Positions 1 to 11,881 of a DNA stretch of 64,000 bases are shown here, piece after piece (the first letter of the stretch is position 1; each line of letters begins with the position of its first letter). The DNA is from Chamaecrista fasciculata (lineage: Eukaryota; Streptophyta; Magnoliopsida; Fabales; Fabaceae), in NCBI GenBank assembly GCA_003254925.1, contig QANZ01032720.1, positions 80,904 to 144,903 of the forward strand, read 5' to 3'. The notes beneath the pieces are model-generated. The model made no database searches and had not been told where the DNA came from. It saw only the letters and a list, made by a program, of their open reading frames with translations. The position numbers and the translations under genes are program-made.

Positions 1-504
1 AAAAAAAAAAAACACACACACATATATACTTGTCAATATATTCATTGCTGCAAGCTAGCCAGCAACAAGAATATTATCATGATGGTGTTGTTTTTAATTT
101 TTTATTTTTTATTATATATTAAAAGCATACTATATAATTAGTAGCTAGTGATTAGTCTAATTAAGATGTAATTTGATTTAACTTATATAATTACAAAATA
201 CAAATCAATTAGTAATTGAATAATATAATCTTTTTTATTCTATAATTAAAAAATTAAGTCCTTCATCATGTTAATGATTAACAATCATTGATGGACAATA
301 TTTTCAAACCTTTCTAAATCACATTTTCAATAATTAAATTTGCATGGTGTACCAACAATTTATAAATTATTTTCAGTCTATATCAAGAAAATGATGTTTC
401 AATTTTCATGTATATACTCAATTAAATATAAAAATTAAATTAAATTATAGATCTAGCCTAAGAATAATCGCTATAGAAACTGTATATATTATTATATTAC
501 GATT
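1..504. other. AT-rich intergenic DNA, no gene seen
   Basis: Very AT-rich sequence that starts in an A-run followed by CA and TA dinucleotides. I see no coding region, RNA gene or clear repeat boundary here. The same holds for 1,026-2,289 and 3,259-3,837, which contain only short open frames without codon-like composition. Confidence 0.6.
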
Positions 505-1025
505 GGCCAAAGTTTTAAATGGGACTCTTATGTAGGGGTAGATTTCAAATTAGTCTCTTATCTTTCATTTGTTTTAGATTGGTCCTACACATTTTTATAA
601 TGTTTCAAAAAGGTCTCAAATCTACTTAATTTCGAGACGCGATTTGACTTTATTTACTAACAATGCAATCTTAATTGGGGAGAGAAAGAACACTTCAAGA
701 GTTAGCACATAGTTTTAAAATCATCACATTTTGATTTGAAAGAGATATAGCCAACTTCACTTGTTTAACGGTGAAACGAGTTATTCACTTTTGGGATTCC
801 ATTTGACCTTGTTTGTTAATGATCTCAAAATACTCAGTTAAATGAAACTCATAGCTTGATTAATTATATTTAAACTTGCAATGAGAAAAATATAACTACA
901 TTCAATATGTTTAGACTAATTTGAAAAATGATAGAAATATGTAAAATCAATCTAAAATAAATAAAAGATAAAGAACCAATTTGAAATCTACCTTATACAT
1001 AAGAGATCAATTTGAAACTTTGGCC
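505..1025. mobile_element. Non-autonomous foldback (TIR) element, ~0.52 kb
   Basis: The ends are inverted: GGCCAAAGTTT at the left and AAACTTTGGCC at the right. Behind them the two arms carry matching sub-repeats (TTTCAAATTAGTCTC against GAGATCAATTTGAAA). The flanks TATTACGAT and TATTATCAT agree at 7 of 9 positions, which could be a decayed 9-bp target duplication. There is no coding capacity. It resembles the Mutator-like foldback elements elsewhere in this window but is older. Confidence 0.6.
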
Positions 1026-2309
1026 TATTATCATTTATGAGTTTTCACCTTAGACGTTACATTTCTGCTATTTTGAATGAACCATATTTGTCCATAATTA
1101 ATGTGAACATACAATACAACATAATATGGGAAGAGAAGCTAGCCAATGAGCATGTTAGTGAACTAAAACGATATAAAGAAAGTGACAATATAAATATTTA
1201 AGGAAAATGTGCCAAATTTGAACGATATCGAGATCATAAGTAATCTAATTGAAAGCATGCATCCCGACAAAAACTTCGGAAGAAATAATTAATTTTGTGT
1301 CCTTATAGGACGGGTCATTTTTATAATTATATATGGTTGGTTCTAATTAATATCATATTTATAACAAATGTTTAATTTTGTCTAAATTTTTTTTTGGTAA
1401 ACAATTTTGTCTAAATTTCATTATAAATGTTTACGAAGTTTACCAATATTACTCTTGTCACTAATCATTAAATTTTAACCCCATTAATTATTTATATTTT
1501 TACAACTTTATTATCTATAATTTTTCAACATTTTATATGTAGTTTTCCGTTTCTAATAATTTTTTTTTATACAAAATACTTTTACTTCTATAATTGTATA
1601 ATTTAAAATAACATTTATATATCCTTTAAAACATGCAAAGACAGTAATATATTACTGTTGTATTGGGATATGATATGATATCGGTTAACCAATAATATTT
1701 ATTAGTTTAAATACTGTTAGATATTAAAAATACAAATGTTTAAGAAAAAACTACAAATCCTAAAATAAAGTTAATTATCATTAATGAATAATGACAAGAT
1801 TGTACCGTTTAATGAATTTATTATTGTATTTTAATAATTTAATAGGTGACCTAAGCTTTTTAAACTTTTTTTTTCATGTAACATATTTTGTTAAAGTTTG
1901 CCGCAAATATAACAGTGATATGTCAGGATATCTCCAAAAACAAAAAAGAGTCGAGCCCTATGTATGCAATTTACTCTAAAAAATTTAATGATATGACAAG
2001 ACATAGATCTTTAAATTTTCTCATAGATATACAAGTATTAAGCTATCTAATGGTAAAAAAAATAGCTATATATTAGTTAGATATATGTTCAAAAATTAAA
2101 ATAGACCATTTGCAACAAGTATTATAAGCTATTTAACAGCACATGTTATGTGATGTTCACGTGGTTCAATCAAACAAAATTCAATTTCATTAAATTTTAG
2201 TCATCGCTTTTTATTACATTTTAGTTGTTAATTTTCATTGTATCTTAATTATTAATTTCTTTTACATTTTAGCTGTTAGCTTATATATTAAACTTTTCAA
2301 GTTATGCGT

Positions 2310-2797
2310 CGACGTCGGGCTACCGTTGTTATCAGCGACGGTAGCCCCCTCTTTTCTATTGGGCAGTGTTGAATACTTCTCCCTCGTGAGAGTCCATCTT
2401 TCTCTCTTTATGAGAGTTTTACTTTGTTTCTAGGATTTTGTGGTAACGACATTCTAAATTAGGACTCCCACGAAGGTGTTCTGCAGCTGCGACTCTGGAC
2501 TAAGCATTCCTCGGCAACTTCCTGGTTTGATTATGATTTTTGAGTGCTATTCCACGACGTCGTTTCATTTTATCATATTATTATTGTTGCTTTAAGTCTG
2601 ATTATGTCTTGGATCCCTAAATTCGCTAATTTGGCAGCTGATTGTCTCGTCATTGTCTGAAATGTGAATGGGTCCTCTTGTGCTTGGCTAGTGTTGGTGT
2701 TTATGCTAGAGAAGGGTTCGCTATTTTTGCTTTGTTTTCGTTTGTATTGTGCTTGACTTTGCCTTGCTTTTAAATTAATTATGTTCAGACAAATAAA
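2310..2797 (+). mobile_element. LINE-tailed retroposed insertion, copy A
   Basis: About 490 bp, related over its whole length to the sequence at 11,882-12,445. The 3' part encodes a decayed LINE RNase-H-like tail (IPKFANLAADCL), and the end is A-rich. Flanking direct repeats at 2,290-2,309 (AAACTTTTCAAGTTATGCGT) and 2,798-2,814 (AAACTTTCCAAGTGCGT) look like a diverged target-site duplication, as made by target-primed reverse transcription. Both copies start in a similar G/C-richer segment, so this may be a short composite element and not a random 5' truncation. Confidence 0.55.
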
Positions 2798-2842
2798 AAA
2801 CTTTCCAAGTGCGTGACTCAATCAAAAAATCAAAATTTTCAA

Positions 2843-3258
2843 GATTAAATACTCATTTTGATCCTCACACTATCCAGTAAGTTTAATTTTGATCATAAAA
2901 CTACTTTTTGTTTTGTTTTTAATTTGTCTTCAAATTCTTACATTTGTTCCGTTTTAGTTTTCAAAATGTGATTTCATCGAGTTTTCACAGTTATTCTTAG
3001 TCATAAGTTGAAAATAAAAATAAACCATGAATTTATCTCAAATTTGTGACACTAAGAATTGAAAATTTTCTTTATCTCTTTGTCAACCCACTTATTACGA
3101 CATATATGAGAGAAAATTTATTTATCTCAATTGTTCAGGTTAAAAAAATCATAAATCATATGAAATCACATTTTGGGGACTAAAATGGAACAAAAAATAG
3201 TTTTGGGACTAAAATGAAACTTATACTATAGTTTGATAATCAAAATGAGTATTTAACC
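2843..3258. mobile_element. Non-autonomous foldback (TIR) element, ~0.42 kb
   Basis: Left end GATTAAATACTCATTTTGAT pairs with right end ATCAAAATGAGTATTTAACC. The arms continue with paired 'TTTTAGT' and 'ACTAAAATG' sub-repeats. No convincing target duplication was found at the ends and there is no ORF. Confidence 0.6.
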
Positions 3259-3837
3259 TTAAAAAATTTATTTTTTGCTAAATCATGTGAGCAGCACATG
3301 ACATGAGATGTTAATTTTTTATGTGATAAAATCATAAATCATAAATATTCTAAATACTAACGGTGCAAAACACAAAATACTAAAATATCAATTTTTGAAT
3401 CATGTCATCTAAGTACAAATCAACTAAACCACAAGTACTATAATTTATCTAATTCTTTATTTGTGAAAATTTTATAATAATTTGTTAGTAATACGAAACA
3501 GTGTAAGTTGTAAAATAGTCCATGAAATAGTAAAACAAATTATAAATTTATAATATAGAAGGAAGAAATTTACAATTAGTAAGAAATTGCATATTATTTA
3601 GTTTTGATTTTTAAAAGAACACGATATCCTCATGAGAAATATAAAATGTCAAACAGTGGGGCACGTAATTCAGTGACGCTTCGATCTTTCCAGTAGATAC
3701 GTGAAATGACATGATTGCCCCAGAGATCAGACTTTTATTTATATCGTTTTTAAACTAATATTCTTAAAATTTGAATTGAACTTTCTATCAAACAAATTAA
3801 ATTAAACTATATTAAATGTTTTAAACATAATAAAATA

Positions 3838-4085
3838 GAAAATGTTTAATTTATATATTTAATAAAAATTTGATTTAAGTATAAATATTTTCAAAACTAA
3901 ATTGTTGTTCCAATTATAAATATCATGGGGCCCATATATAACAATTGTGCTTAGTATGTACAAAAAAATGTCTAATAAAATTGAAAATGTTAATTTATAT
4001 ATTTAATAAAAAATTGATTTAAGTGTAAATATTTTCAAAAACTAAATTGTTGTTCCAATTATAAATATCATGGACCCCATATAAA
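3838..4085. repeat. Tandem duplication, ~144-bp period, two copies
   Basis: Two head-to-tail copies begin with GAAAATGTTTAATTTATAT (3,838) and GAAAATGTTAATTTATAT (3,982). Both run to ATTGTTGTTCCAATTATAAA and ATATCATGG followed by a CCCAT. They differ by a few substitutions and short indels. This sits about 0.8 kb upstream of the JAZ start codon. Confidence 0.75.
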
Positions 4086-4596
4086 CGATAATTGAGCATC
4101 AAAATATTCTTCGTAGGGCCTCCCTGTGAAGTTCTTGTAGGTACTTTGACACTCAAACTTGCTCTTGCAGCCCACACTTGTTGAAATAGGTAAGTCTGAT
4201 TATTTTCTAGTTTATTATTTATATATATATATATAAATAATTAAAAATTTATAAATTTTTGTAAAAACTTAAAAATTATAATATTTATTCATAATATATT
4301 CTATTGTTTCAGGTTAAAATTATAAAAATTTAATTTTCTATCATGGAATTTATATATATGAATGTTGTATGGATGTTGGACATATGTCCATGCTTCACAA
4401 CAATGACATGACTCATGAGAGTTGGAATGGCAATATGGTAAATAAGAGAAAAAATAAGGGCACTAATGTATTTCCACCGATCCCGGAGGTGATGTTTATT
4501 TTTCCTTTTCTTTCGTTCTCTATCCTCTTAGTTGGACTACGCTCACCACCCGCCCACTGTCTCACAATTTGAAACTTTAAATAACCACACAAAAAA

Positions 4597-4602
4597 CACG
4601 TG
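4597..4602. promoter_or_regulatory. G-box (CACGTG) upstream of the JAZ gene
   Basis: A perfect palindromic CACGTG lies about 320 bp upstream of the JAZ start codon. MYC2-type bHLH factors bind this motif and JAZ promoters commonly contain it, giving the negative feedback of jasmonate signalling. The motif is seen; its use here is inferred. Confidence 0.5.
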
Positions 4603-4781
4603 CTTTTATTATTATTATTATTTTTATTATTCAGAAAAATAAAATAAGACCCCAAATAATAATATTTTAAAAGAGAAATCTCAAATTTTAAAATTATTTA
4701 TTTAATTTTCAAAGATAAAGACCACATGGTGTGTCCCCTTTAGACTAATCACTAATATAAACCCAGGTTCAAAGAACACGC

Positions 4782-4789
4782 ATATATAG
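4782..4789 (+). promoter_or_regulatory. Probable TATA box of the JAZ gene
   Basis: ATATATAG lies about 130 bp before the start codon. A second TATATA-rich stretch occurs near 4,812, so which one sets the transcription start is not certain. Confidence 0.4.
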
Positions 4790-4917
4790 GAAACCGAAAC
4801 CGCCTTCTTTTCAATATATACCACTTTCTCAAAGTCGTAAAATTTCGAATCATCATCGTCAAATAGTCAAGTTTCTTCCATTTTTGTTGGGAGATTTCTT
4901 CTAGGGTTTTGCTAAAA

Positions 4918-6958
4918 ATGTCGACTTTTTCCGATACGGCGGCGGGTGTTCGGAGGGAGAAATCCAACAATTTCTCTCAGAAATGTAATCTCATAAGCCA
5001 GTTCTTGAAGGAGAAGCGAAGTTCTGGAGCTTTGAGCCGTGCGATGTCTGGGAAAATGGAACCCAGAGGTAGATGTTTCTCTGATTTTTTTTTCTTTGTG
5101 TATTCTGTTGTCTCTGATTTGCAAATCTTGTTTGGTATTCGATTTGGGTATTCTGTTTGTGCCCACCAAGTGTTTGATCTTTTTCCTGAGTGAAAAATAT
5201 GAACAACATAAATCCCAGGAGTTAGCTCAGTTAGGTGTCTAGTAACCCAGAAAAAATGCTGTCCTGATCCTCCTTGATCCTCCAAAATTAACTCCTCTGA
5301 TTTCTTTGTAATTTAGAGAGGTGAGATTAAAAAGCGTGATTTTACTAAGATTTCACCTAAATGAAACAATTTGTTTCAAATACAGAATGATAAAAAAAAG
5401 AAAAGAAAAAAGAAAACAACTAATTACAGAGAAATTCTGTGGAGTCAATTAGAGGATCCAATTTTCAAAACTTGCTTATGAAAATTCTGAAGGAATTTTT
5501 GTTTGTTTGGTGTAATCCAGCTACTACGATGGACTTATTGACGAATCTGGAAAAATCTGATGATACTTCGAGGCAAAGTGCTTCATCAATGGATTCTCTT
5601 CCTCAGTTTCTGGAAATCCAGTCTGATTTGAGGTATGCGGCAATTCAAATTCTGCAAATATTCTGGGAAATGTTTCTGGATCATCCTTATTAATTGAACA
5701 GCTAAATGATTGACACAAACATTTTAGAGTAATTTTTTCTCATTTTTGACTAGGGTTTCAAGCAGAACAGAGTCTAAAACACCCCAAATGGCAATATTTT
5801 ATGCTGGAAAAGTGTTGGTGTTTGATGCTTTTCCGCCGGAGAAGGCGACGGAGATCATGGAGCTAGCCACCAAGTTAAGTTCTAACAGTTCTGGAGTTAC
5901 CAAAGTAGTACCCTCCGTTGCTTCTGAAAATTTGAGCAAAGTGCCTCAAACAAACACACCACAAGAAGCTTCTAGACCAGGATCTCATGCTTCTGGTTCA
6001 GGTAAATAAATCACTTATGTCCTTTTAATCCCATGAATGGATGATGGGTTTGCTGTACTTGACCATTTTAAAGATCATTACTAATTCTGGGTTTTTCAAC
6101 TTTTGTCAAACAGATATGAGATACCCAAGGAGAGCTTCACTTCTGAAATTTCTGGAGAAAAGAAAAGAAAGGTGAGGATGAGTTTCATATGCTATTTGGA
6201 TTAAACTATCAATTTAGTGATTTGATGATGTAGGTGCTGTTATTTTAGTATTGAAATGTTTGGTTTAATCTCTGAAAATTTATAATTTGATGTAATTTAG
6301 TCCCCCAAGGACTGATTTAGGATCTTCGTGGCTGAACTAACTTGTAACAAGTTATAAATTTTTAGAGATTACATTAGACATTTCGAAAGATTAGAGACTA
6401 AAATGGTAGCGTTCATATAATTTAGGAATTAGAATGACAGTTTACTCTAATTTCTGTGTTGTTTAGTACACCATGATCTTCATTTTGAACATCTTGGTAT
6501 ATATGGTAAGAATCATGAGACTTGGGCAAAGTTATGTATAATATGTTGGATCTCATAAAAAGGAAAACTTTATAAAAAAGATTGATTATGTTAGGTGATG
6601 CATAGCATTGGATTGTTATGTTTTAATTGAAAAACTCAAGTAGCAAACACATTAAAACTGTGGTGATTAATTATGTGATTTTATTTCTAGATCAATCTCT
6701 AATGAAGTGAAACATTAGATTTGCTTTCAGTTCCCATTTAATGAAATTCAAAACACCACAAAATATAAAATAAGGGTATAACAACAATTTGGTGTTTGAT
6801 GGATTTGTTGTCTAATCATGTTTGGTAATTACTAATTAGTGGTGGATTAAAGCATTCTTCATTGATTTTGCAGGGTGATTGCAAGAGGACCTTACCACCA
6901 GATGAACCCTAAGCAAGAAGATCAGTCTTGCAAACTACCCTTTGACCTAAACTTATGA
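4918..6958 (+). CDS. JAZ/TIFY jasmonate-signalling repressor
   Basis: A nuclear co-repressor that binds MYC transcription factors and is normally destroyed through SCF-COI1 when jasmonoyl-isoleucine appears. Exons by splice site and frame: 4,918-5,068; 5,521-5,632; 5,754-6,001; 6,114-6,171; 6,874-6,958, giving 217 residues. The start is the ATG of MSTFSDTAAG. Domains: an N-terminal block with FSQKCNLISQFLKEK (residues 18-32); a TIFY/ZIM domain around MAIFYAGKVLVFDAFPPEKA, with AIFY where TIFY is usual; and a Jas motif RRASLLKFLEKRKERV plus GPY. An intron splits the Jas motif at the family's conserved place. The degron that normally reads LPIARR is MRYPRR here. The C-terminus is LPFDLNL, which is EAR-like. 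These features and the neighbouring UBP1 gene suggest the JAZ5/JAZ6 group; the exact orthologue is unproven. Confidence 0.93.
6201..6449. mobile_element. Small foldback element inside the JAZ Jas intron
   Basis: The ends TTAAACTATCAATTTAG and GAATGACAGTTTACTCTAA are imperfect inverted repeats. Internal 'TTTAGTC' and 'GACTAAAATG' sub-repeats pair with each other. It resembles the element at 23,161-23,415 and adds length to the intron between the two halves of the Jas motif. Confidence 0.45.
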
Positions 6959-7377
6959 TAGCTTCACTTTTGCTTCATCAATTTAGGGTATTCAATAGAT
7001 TATATATACACCCTGAAAGCTTCTCCTTCCTAACTACATCGGTTTAGGCATTTTGCAGATTCCTTCATACGTACATTCCATGAATATTTGTAGCTTTTTT
7101 TTTGTTGGCCTGAATTTGTAGCCTTCTTTGCTATCAATATATATATAGAACCAGGTTCATTACTTCTTGAACCAAACTACAGAAAAAATATAGGCTCATA
7201 GCTCATTAATGAGATTGATCTTTTTCAGAGAATTCCAATTTGTGTACTGAGGCTCTTAAAGTGAAAAATGGCCAAATTATTTTACAGAATTAGAGTGATG
7301 TTTTTCTAACAATTATTTTAATACATTTTTTGTATTAATCAAAATTAGACTTAGTTCTTATTATATTATTTAAATTA

Positions 7378-8546
7378 GGCCAAAATCTTATTTTGGTCCC
7401 TCAGTTATGCTCGATGTTCCAAATTAGTCATTTGGTTATTTTTCGTTTCATATTGGTCCCTCAATTATCTAAAACTTGACACAGTTGGTCCCTCAAACGT
7501 TTTTTATCTATTTTTTCATTAAAAAAAAGAACAAAATTGATTTTTAACTCTTAAAAGTTTAAATTTTTACATTAAGGACATTTTTCTCTCTCTGCACTCA
7601 CGCCGCCGCCATCGCCGCCAACGGCAACCTCGCCAGCCCGGTCAAATCTCACCTCTACAACCCCAACCATCAAGTATCGTCTCATGGGTACTTGATAGAG
7701 TATTTTTCTTTTTTCGTAAATAAATTAGAAGATAAAGTATTTTTCATCTGGGTTTTGTAGTGACTGAAAGAAAGAACTAAGCACTCAGAGTGAAATAGCT
7801 GGAGTTTTTGGATGTTCGTTAGTCGTTACTGGGTTGTTTTGGTAGTTGAAGAATTTGAATGTGCCATTTATTGGAGTCATCGATTGCTTATTTTAGGTAT
7901 TGAGCTCCATTCTCAGATTTCTTCTCGTGAATGGTCTGAGCTCCATTCTCTTCACAAGAAGAAATCTGCCCTAAATACTGCGATCAGATCCGGCGACGGA
8001 CCTTTCGTATCATCCGCCATTTTCGACGAACAAAGACTTGTATGAGCAAGCTATTAATCAATCGACAGATTCATCGTTGGAAGGTTGGATTGTAGTGAGA
8101 TTGGGAGCAGTAGGCTTGACGGTTGGGACTGTATAGGTGAGATTTGACGGGGCCGGCGGGGTTGCTGTTGGCGGCGGCAGCGGCGGCGGGTGAGTGCAGA
8201 GAGAGAGAGAGAGATTGGCAGCGGTGGTGGGTGGTTCAGCGGCAGCGGCGTGAATGGAGATAGAAAGAGAGAGGTTGTTATTTTTGTGTAAAACTCTCAA
8301 ATTATTTCTTCTTTATTATATTTTGGTTCATTATAAAAAAAAAGGTCTTTAATGTAAAATTTTAAACTTTTAGGAGTTAAAAATCATTTTTATTCTTTTT
8401 TTTTAACGGAAAAATGGATAGAAAACATTTGAGGGACCAACTGTGTTAAGTTTTGGATAACTGAGGGACCAATATGGAACGAAAAATAACTGAGAGACCA
8501 ATTTGAAACATCGAGCATACTGAGGGACCAAAATAGGACTTTGGCC
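7378..8546. mobile_element. Mutator-like foldback element, 1.17 kb, with GC-rich captured-looking arms
   Basis: Ends GGCCAAAATCTTATTTTGGT and its inverted partner (ACCAAAATAGGACTTTGGCC) lie between exact 9-bp direct repeats TTTAAATTA (7,369-7,377 and 8,547-8,555). Inside the AT-rich arms, a GC-rich block rich in GCCGCC and CTCTCT at about 7,585-7,680 recurs inverted at about 8,110-8,215. The block is gene-like in composition and looks captured, then duplicated into both arms. The middle (about 7,700-8,050) holds short frames that I could not identify. There is no transposase. A 9-bp duplication is typical of Mutator-like elements. Confidence 0.8.
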
Positions 8547-8879
8547 TTTAAATTATAAATGTTAATGTATTTTGGAAAAAATAAAAAAATGTAACTAATA
8601 ATTTAGTTTCTGAAAAATCATCAAGTTGACAATTTAATTGCTGAAAGAACCAAATGAATGAATGATGTACTTGTTAGTCGGATTAACATATATATATTGT
8701 TGGGTTCTTTCAAGATTAACGAGTTATTGTTTGATTTTTTTAATGATTAAATTGTTTATTTCAATTTTTGTGTCGACCAAATTTTTAAATTATTAACCTT
8801 TTAAGGACTGAGTTGTTAATTTACTCTTTATTTTAAATAAAAAAAAAATAAATTGTCTATTACTGTTCCGTCTATTCTT

Positions 8880-9500
8880 TAAAGTAAGGATGATGAAAAT
8901 TCCCCATGAGTGGGGATCCCCGCGGGGGCGATGCAGGATTCCCCGCGGAGTTGGGGACGGGGAGTATGTCCCTCGCCTCATGGGTCCTCGAATTAAATTT
9001 AATAAATGTACAATAAAATATTAATATAAATTCCATTAAATTTAATAGATTTAATTACATTTAATAGACTTAATAATTTGTAATAATATTAATCTAAATT
9101 TAATAGATTTAATTATACATTATTTTTACAAAACCAAAATCCCATTAACTCATCTTAAATCTAACATAGGATATTGCATTATTGCTTATTTTTTGTGTGA
9201 TGGTGATTTTAAGGTGTTAGTATTATTTTATTTCTCAAACTTTATGTACTTTGTATTAAATTTTATTGTGATTGGAGTTTGTTGTATTATGACATTGCAT
9301 GAAATTTTATAATTCAAACTAAATTGTTTATTAGATTATGTTTTGAATTAATTAAAAATGGTAATATTAATTTTTAAAAAATTTTGTGGGGATCTGCGCG
9401 GAGACGGGAACGGCGAGAAAAAAGTCCCCCACAATGGGGATCGGGGACGGGGACGGCGCGGAGAAAATTTGGCGGGGAGGAGAAAAACGTCCCCACAATG
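8880..9500. mobile_element. GC-skewed dispersed element with CCCCGCGG arms
   Basis: GC-rich sequence with CCCCGCGGGGG and CCCCGCGGAG motifs at 8,915-8,990 recurs inverted at 9,385-9,500 (GGGGATCGGGGACGGGGACG). The two arms enclose about 400 bp of AT-rich sequence. This composition is common in dispersed plant repeats, but I cannot place the family and found no clear target duplication. Confidence 0.45.
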
Positions 9501-11274
9501 TTTATCAATGTATCAATATTTGTTTTATGATTTAATAATAAGTTCTTTTGTTTCTTTTAAGTTACCACCATCCCCAGATTCTCCTACAAACAACACCAAC
9601 TAACTTTGTATGGCATCCCCATACAAAAAAAAAATGAATGACCGTTAAACCTTTCATCATGTCAAACTTAAGGATTTGTTCGAGTATCATCTTCATTAGA
9701 GTATAATGTTGCTAATTTGAAGCTTCCTGAAAGATCAGTGACATGAATTTTATATGACTAACATAATGGTCTAAAAGTCATTGATCAGGGTTCTCAAGTT
9801 CATATTGCAGCAAAAGACAAGGTTTTTCAAATTCATAATTCAGTTTTCATAGTCATCTCTAAATGCCTATTGTGCAACAATTATCCATCAAGTTTCTAAA
9901 ATGCTAAATCAAATGTCTCTAACTATTTTGCACCTTCTTTTTATGTTACAAAAAATAAGATCAAATATAACATCCATTGTATGAGAAATTGACTTTTTTA
10001 AATTAACATCTTTTCAAAAAAAGATATACAAATCTCATATATTTAATAAAAAAAAGTAGATCGGGTGATGATTTTTTTTTGTGTGTAACATATCTTCAGA
10101 TAATCAAAATTGGTTTATAATTATAACAAATATGTACAAATAAAAAGTACAATGTCCCACCGTGATTCACCAAAAAAAATAATAAGTATAATATTAACAT
10201 ATTTTTTTTACATTCTAATTGCATAATTTGTTAAAAATTAATAAATAATAATCTATATTTAATAAACTTAAAAAATCACCCGTAAAATTCCACGATTAAA
10301 ACTAGTTTTTATTTAACTCAGTCCATGCACAACTTCTATTTGGGCTACTTGGTCTATTAATCTATTTATCGTTTTTTTTTCATAGAAATCTATTTATCGT
10401 TTACAATTGTAAAAAGCTCATTTCCGTACAAGGCCTGGCCAGAGAGCCCAAGTATGAATTTTCTATTTATCGTTTACATTGTAAATCTAGTATGTAATTT
10501 TATTTATATTTTAAAGGTGTGTTACTCTGGCGAAATAAAATAAAACAGAGGTGTTTTACTACTTATCATTTATTTTATTTGATCTATTTTAGTATCAGAA
10601 GAGCAGATTTTCTATGATGTTATATTAGAAATCTTGCGTGTACTTGATTATGGTGCCTTCATAAGTTCATATAATTCATTTTAAAGAACATCATAGAAAA
10701 TCTTGCGTGTACCTATTTATGACAGAAAAACAAATATAATTCTTTAAAAATTGTAATATCTAATAAATGCTTTCATGACCATAATCACTTTTGTGAGGAA
10801 AAAGGAAAAATGCCCCATTAGGAAGATCTTGGAATAAAATAGAGGGAAAAATGGTTAAGGTTAGAACTTAGAAGTTTGCAAATTTTATTATTTATAGATA
10901 ATTGTTTTTAATTAGATTACAATACTTAAAATTTCTTATGAGATAATATTATATATTTTTTGAAATTCCAATTCAAATAAAAAACTCAAAACGTTCTTAA
11001 ATTAGTCAATTAATTTTACTTCTACGGAAGTTTAAATCTAAGAATTTATTAGTAATAAATTATAATTAAAATTAATAACGAATTTATCTGTAAGATACAA
11101 TTTCTTCAACCAAATATCAAGAACTGAATTTGAAACATTAAAGCGTGTTGTCACATAGCAGTATAGCACCAATGGCTATGATACTTACTCACATACACAT
11201 TACTCTAGCCATAAGGCATCAATTCAAGAACAACTCTTAAGGGGATTTTGGGTCTCTCAACTTCGTTGATGATT
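9501..11274. other. Intergenic DNA, nothing recognised
   Basis: AT-rich sequence without coding potential or RNA genes that I can support. Two copies of a 'CTTGCGTGTACYT' stretch at about 10,633 and 10,702 hint at a small local duplication. Confidence 0.5.
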
Positions 11275-11748
11275 CTTTTTTGATGTATGCCCTAATATTT
11301 ATTTAGGTCTATGATGTTTTAAAATGTTCGAATTGATCCTAATGTTTCATCTTCGTCTTAAATATTGATAAAATGTTTCATTTTGGTCCCAAACTATTGA
11401 ATTTGGTCATATTTCTTTCATTTCTCATTTCAAGTTTAAAGGACTTGTGAAGAGGAATTCAAAGCTATGACTTCCTCATATCTGAATTTGAAACGCAACA
11501 TATATGATCAATTTAGCTTGTTTGACCATGAAACGAGCGGTCTACTTTTAGGATCGATTTGACCTCTTTGAGAACAATGCGTAGCTCTAAACTCGTCACG
11601 TTTGAACTTGCAACAAGCCATATTCAATAGTTTGGTACCAAAATGAAACATTTTGCCAATATTGAGGACCAATTTGAACACTTTGAAACATAATAGACCA
11701 ATATGAACATTAGGGCATACATTTAAGATCAAAATGACCCTTTAACTT
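11275..11748. mobile_element. Foldback element related to 41,284-41,818
   Basis: The left arm carries ATGTATGCCCTAATATTTAT and the right arm carries its inverted relative (ATTAGGGCATACATTTAAG). Between them lies a Y-rich middle shared with the element at 41,284-41,818, including TTTCTCATTTCAAGTT. No coding capacity is seen and the exact ends are blurred. Confidence 0.55.
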
Positions 11749-11881
11749 TGTTTTTTTTGCTAAAGATTTTGTTCAATCTGATATCTACAATTTTGAAGAA
11801 CATTATTTTTTTAATATGTAAAAAGTATAATAATAATATTTGTTTTGTGAGATCAAAATGATCCTTTCTTCTGTGCGAAGC

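Noticed and set aside
4909-5285. Several overlapping short frames around JAZ exon 1
   Set aside because: The only one with conserved JAZ sequence is the plus-strand frame starting at 4,918. The others are shadows or intron read-through.
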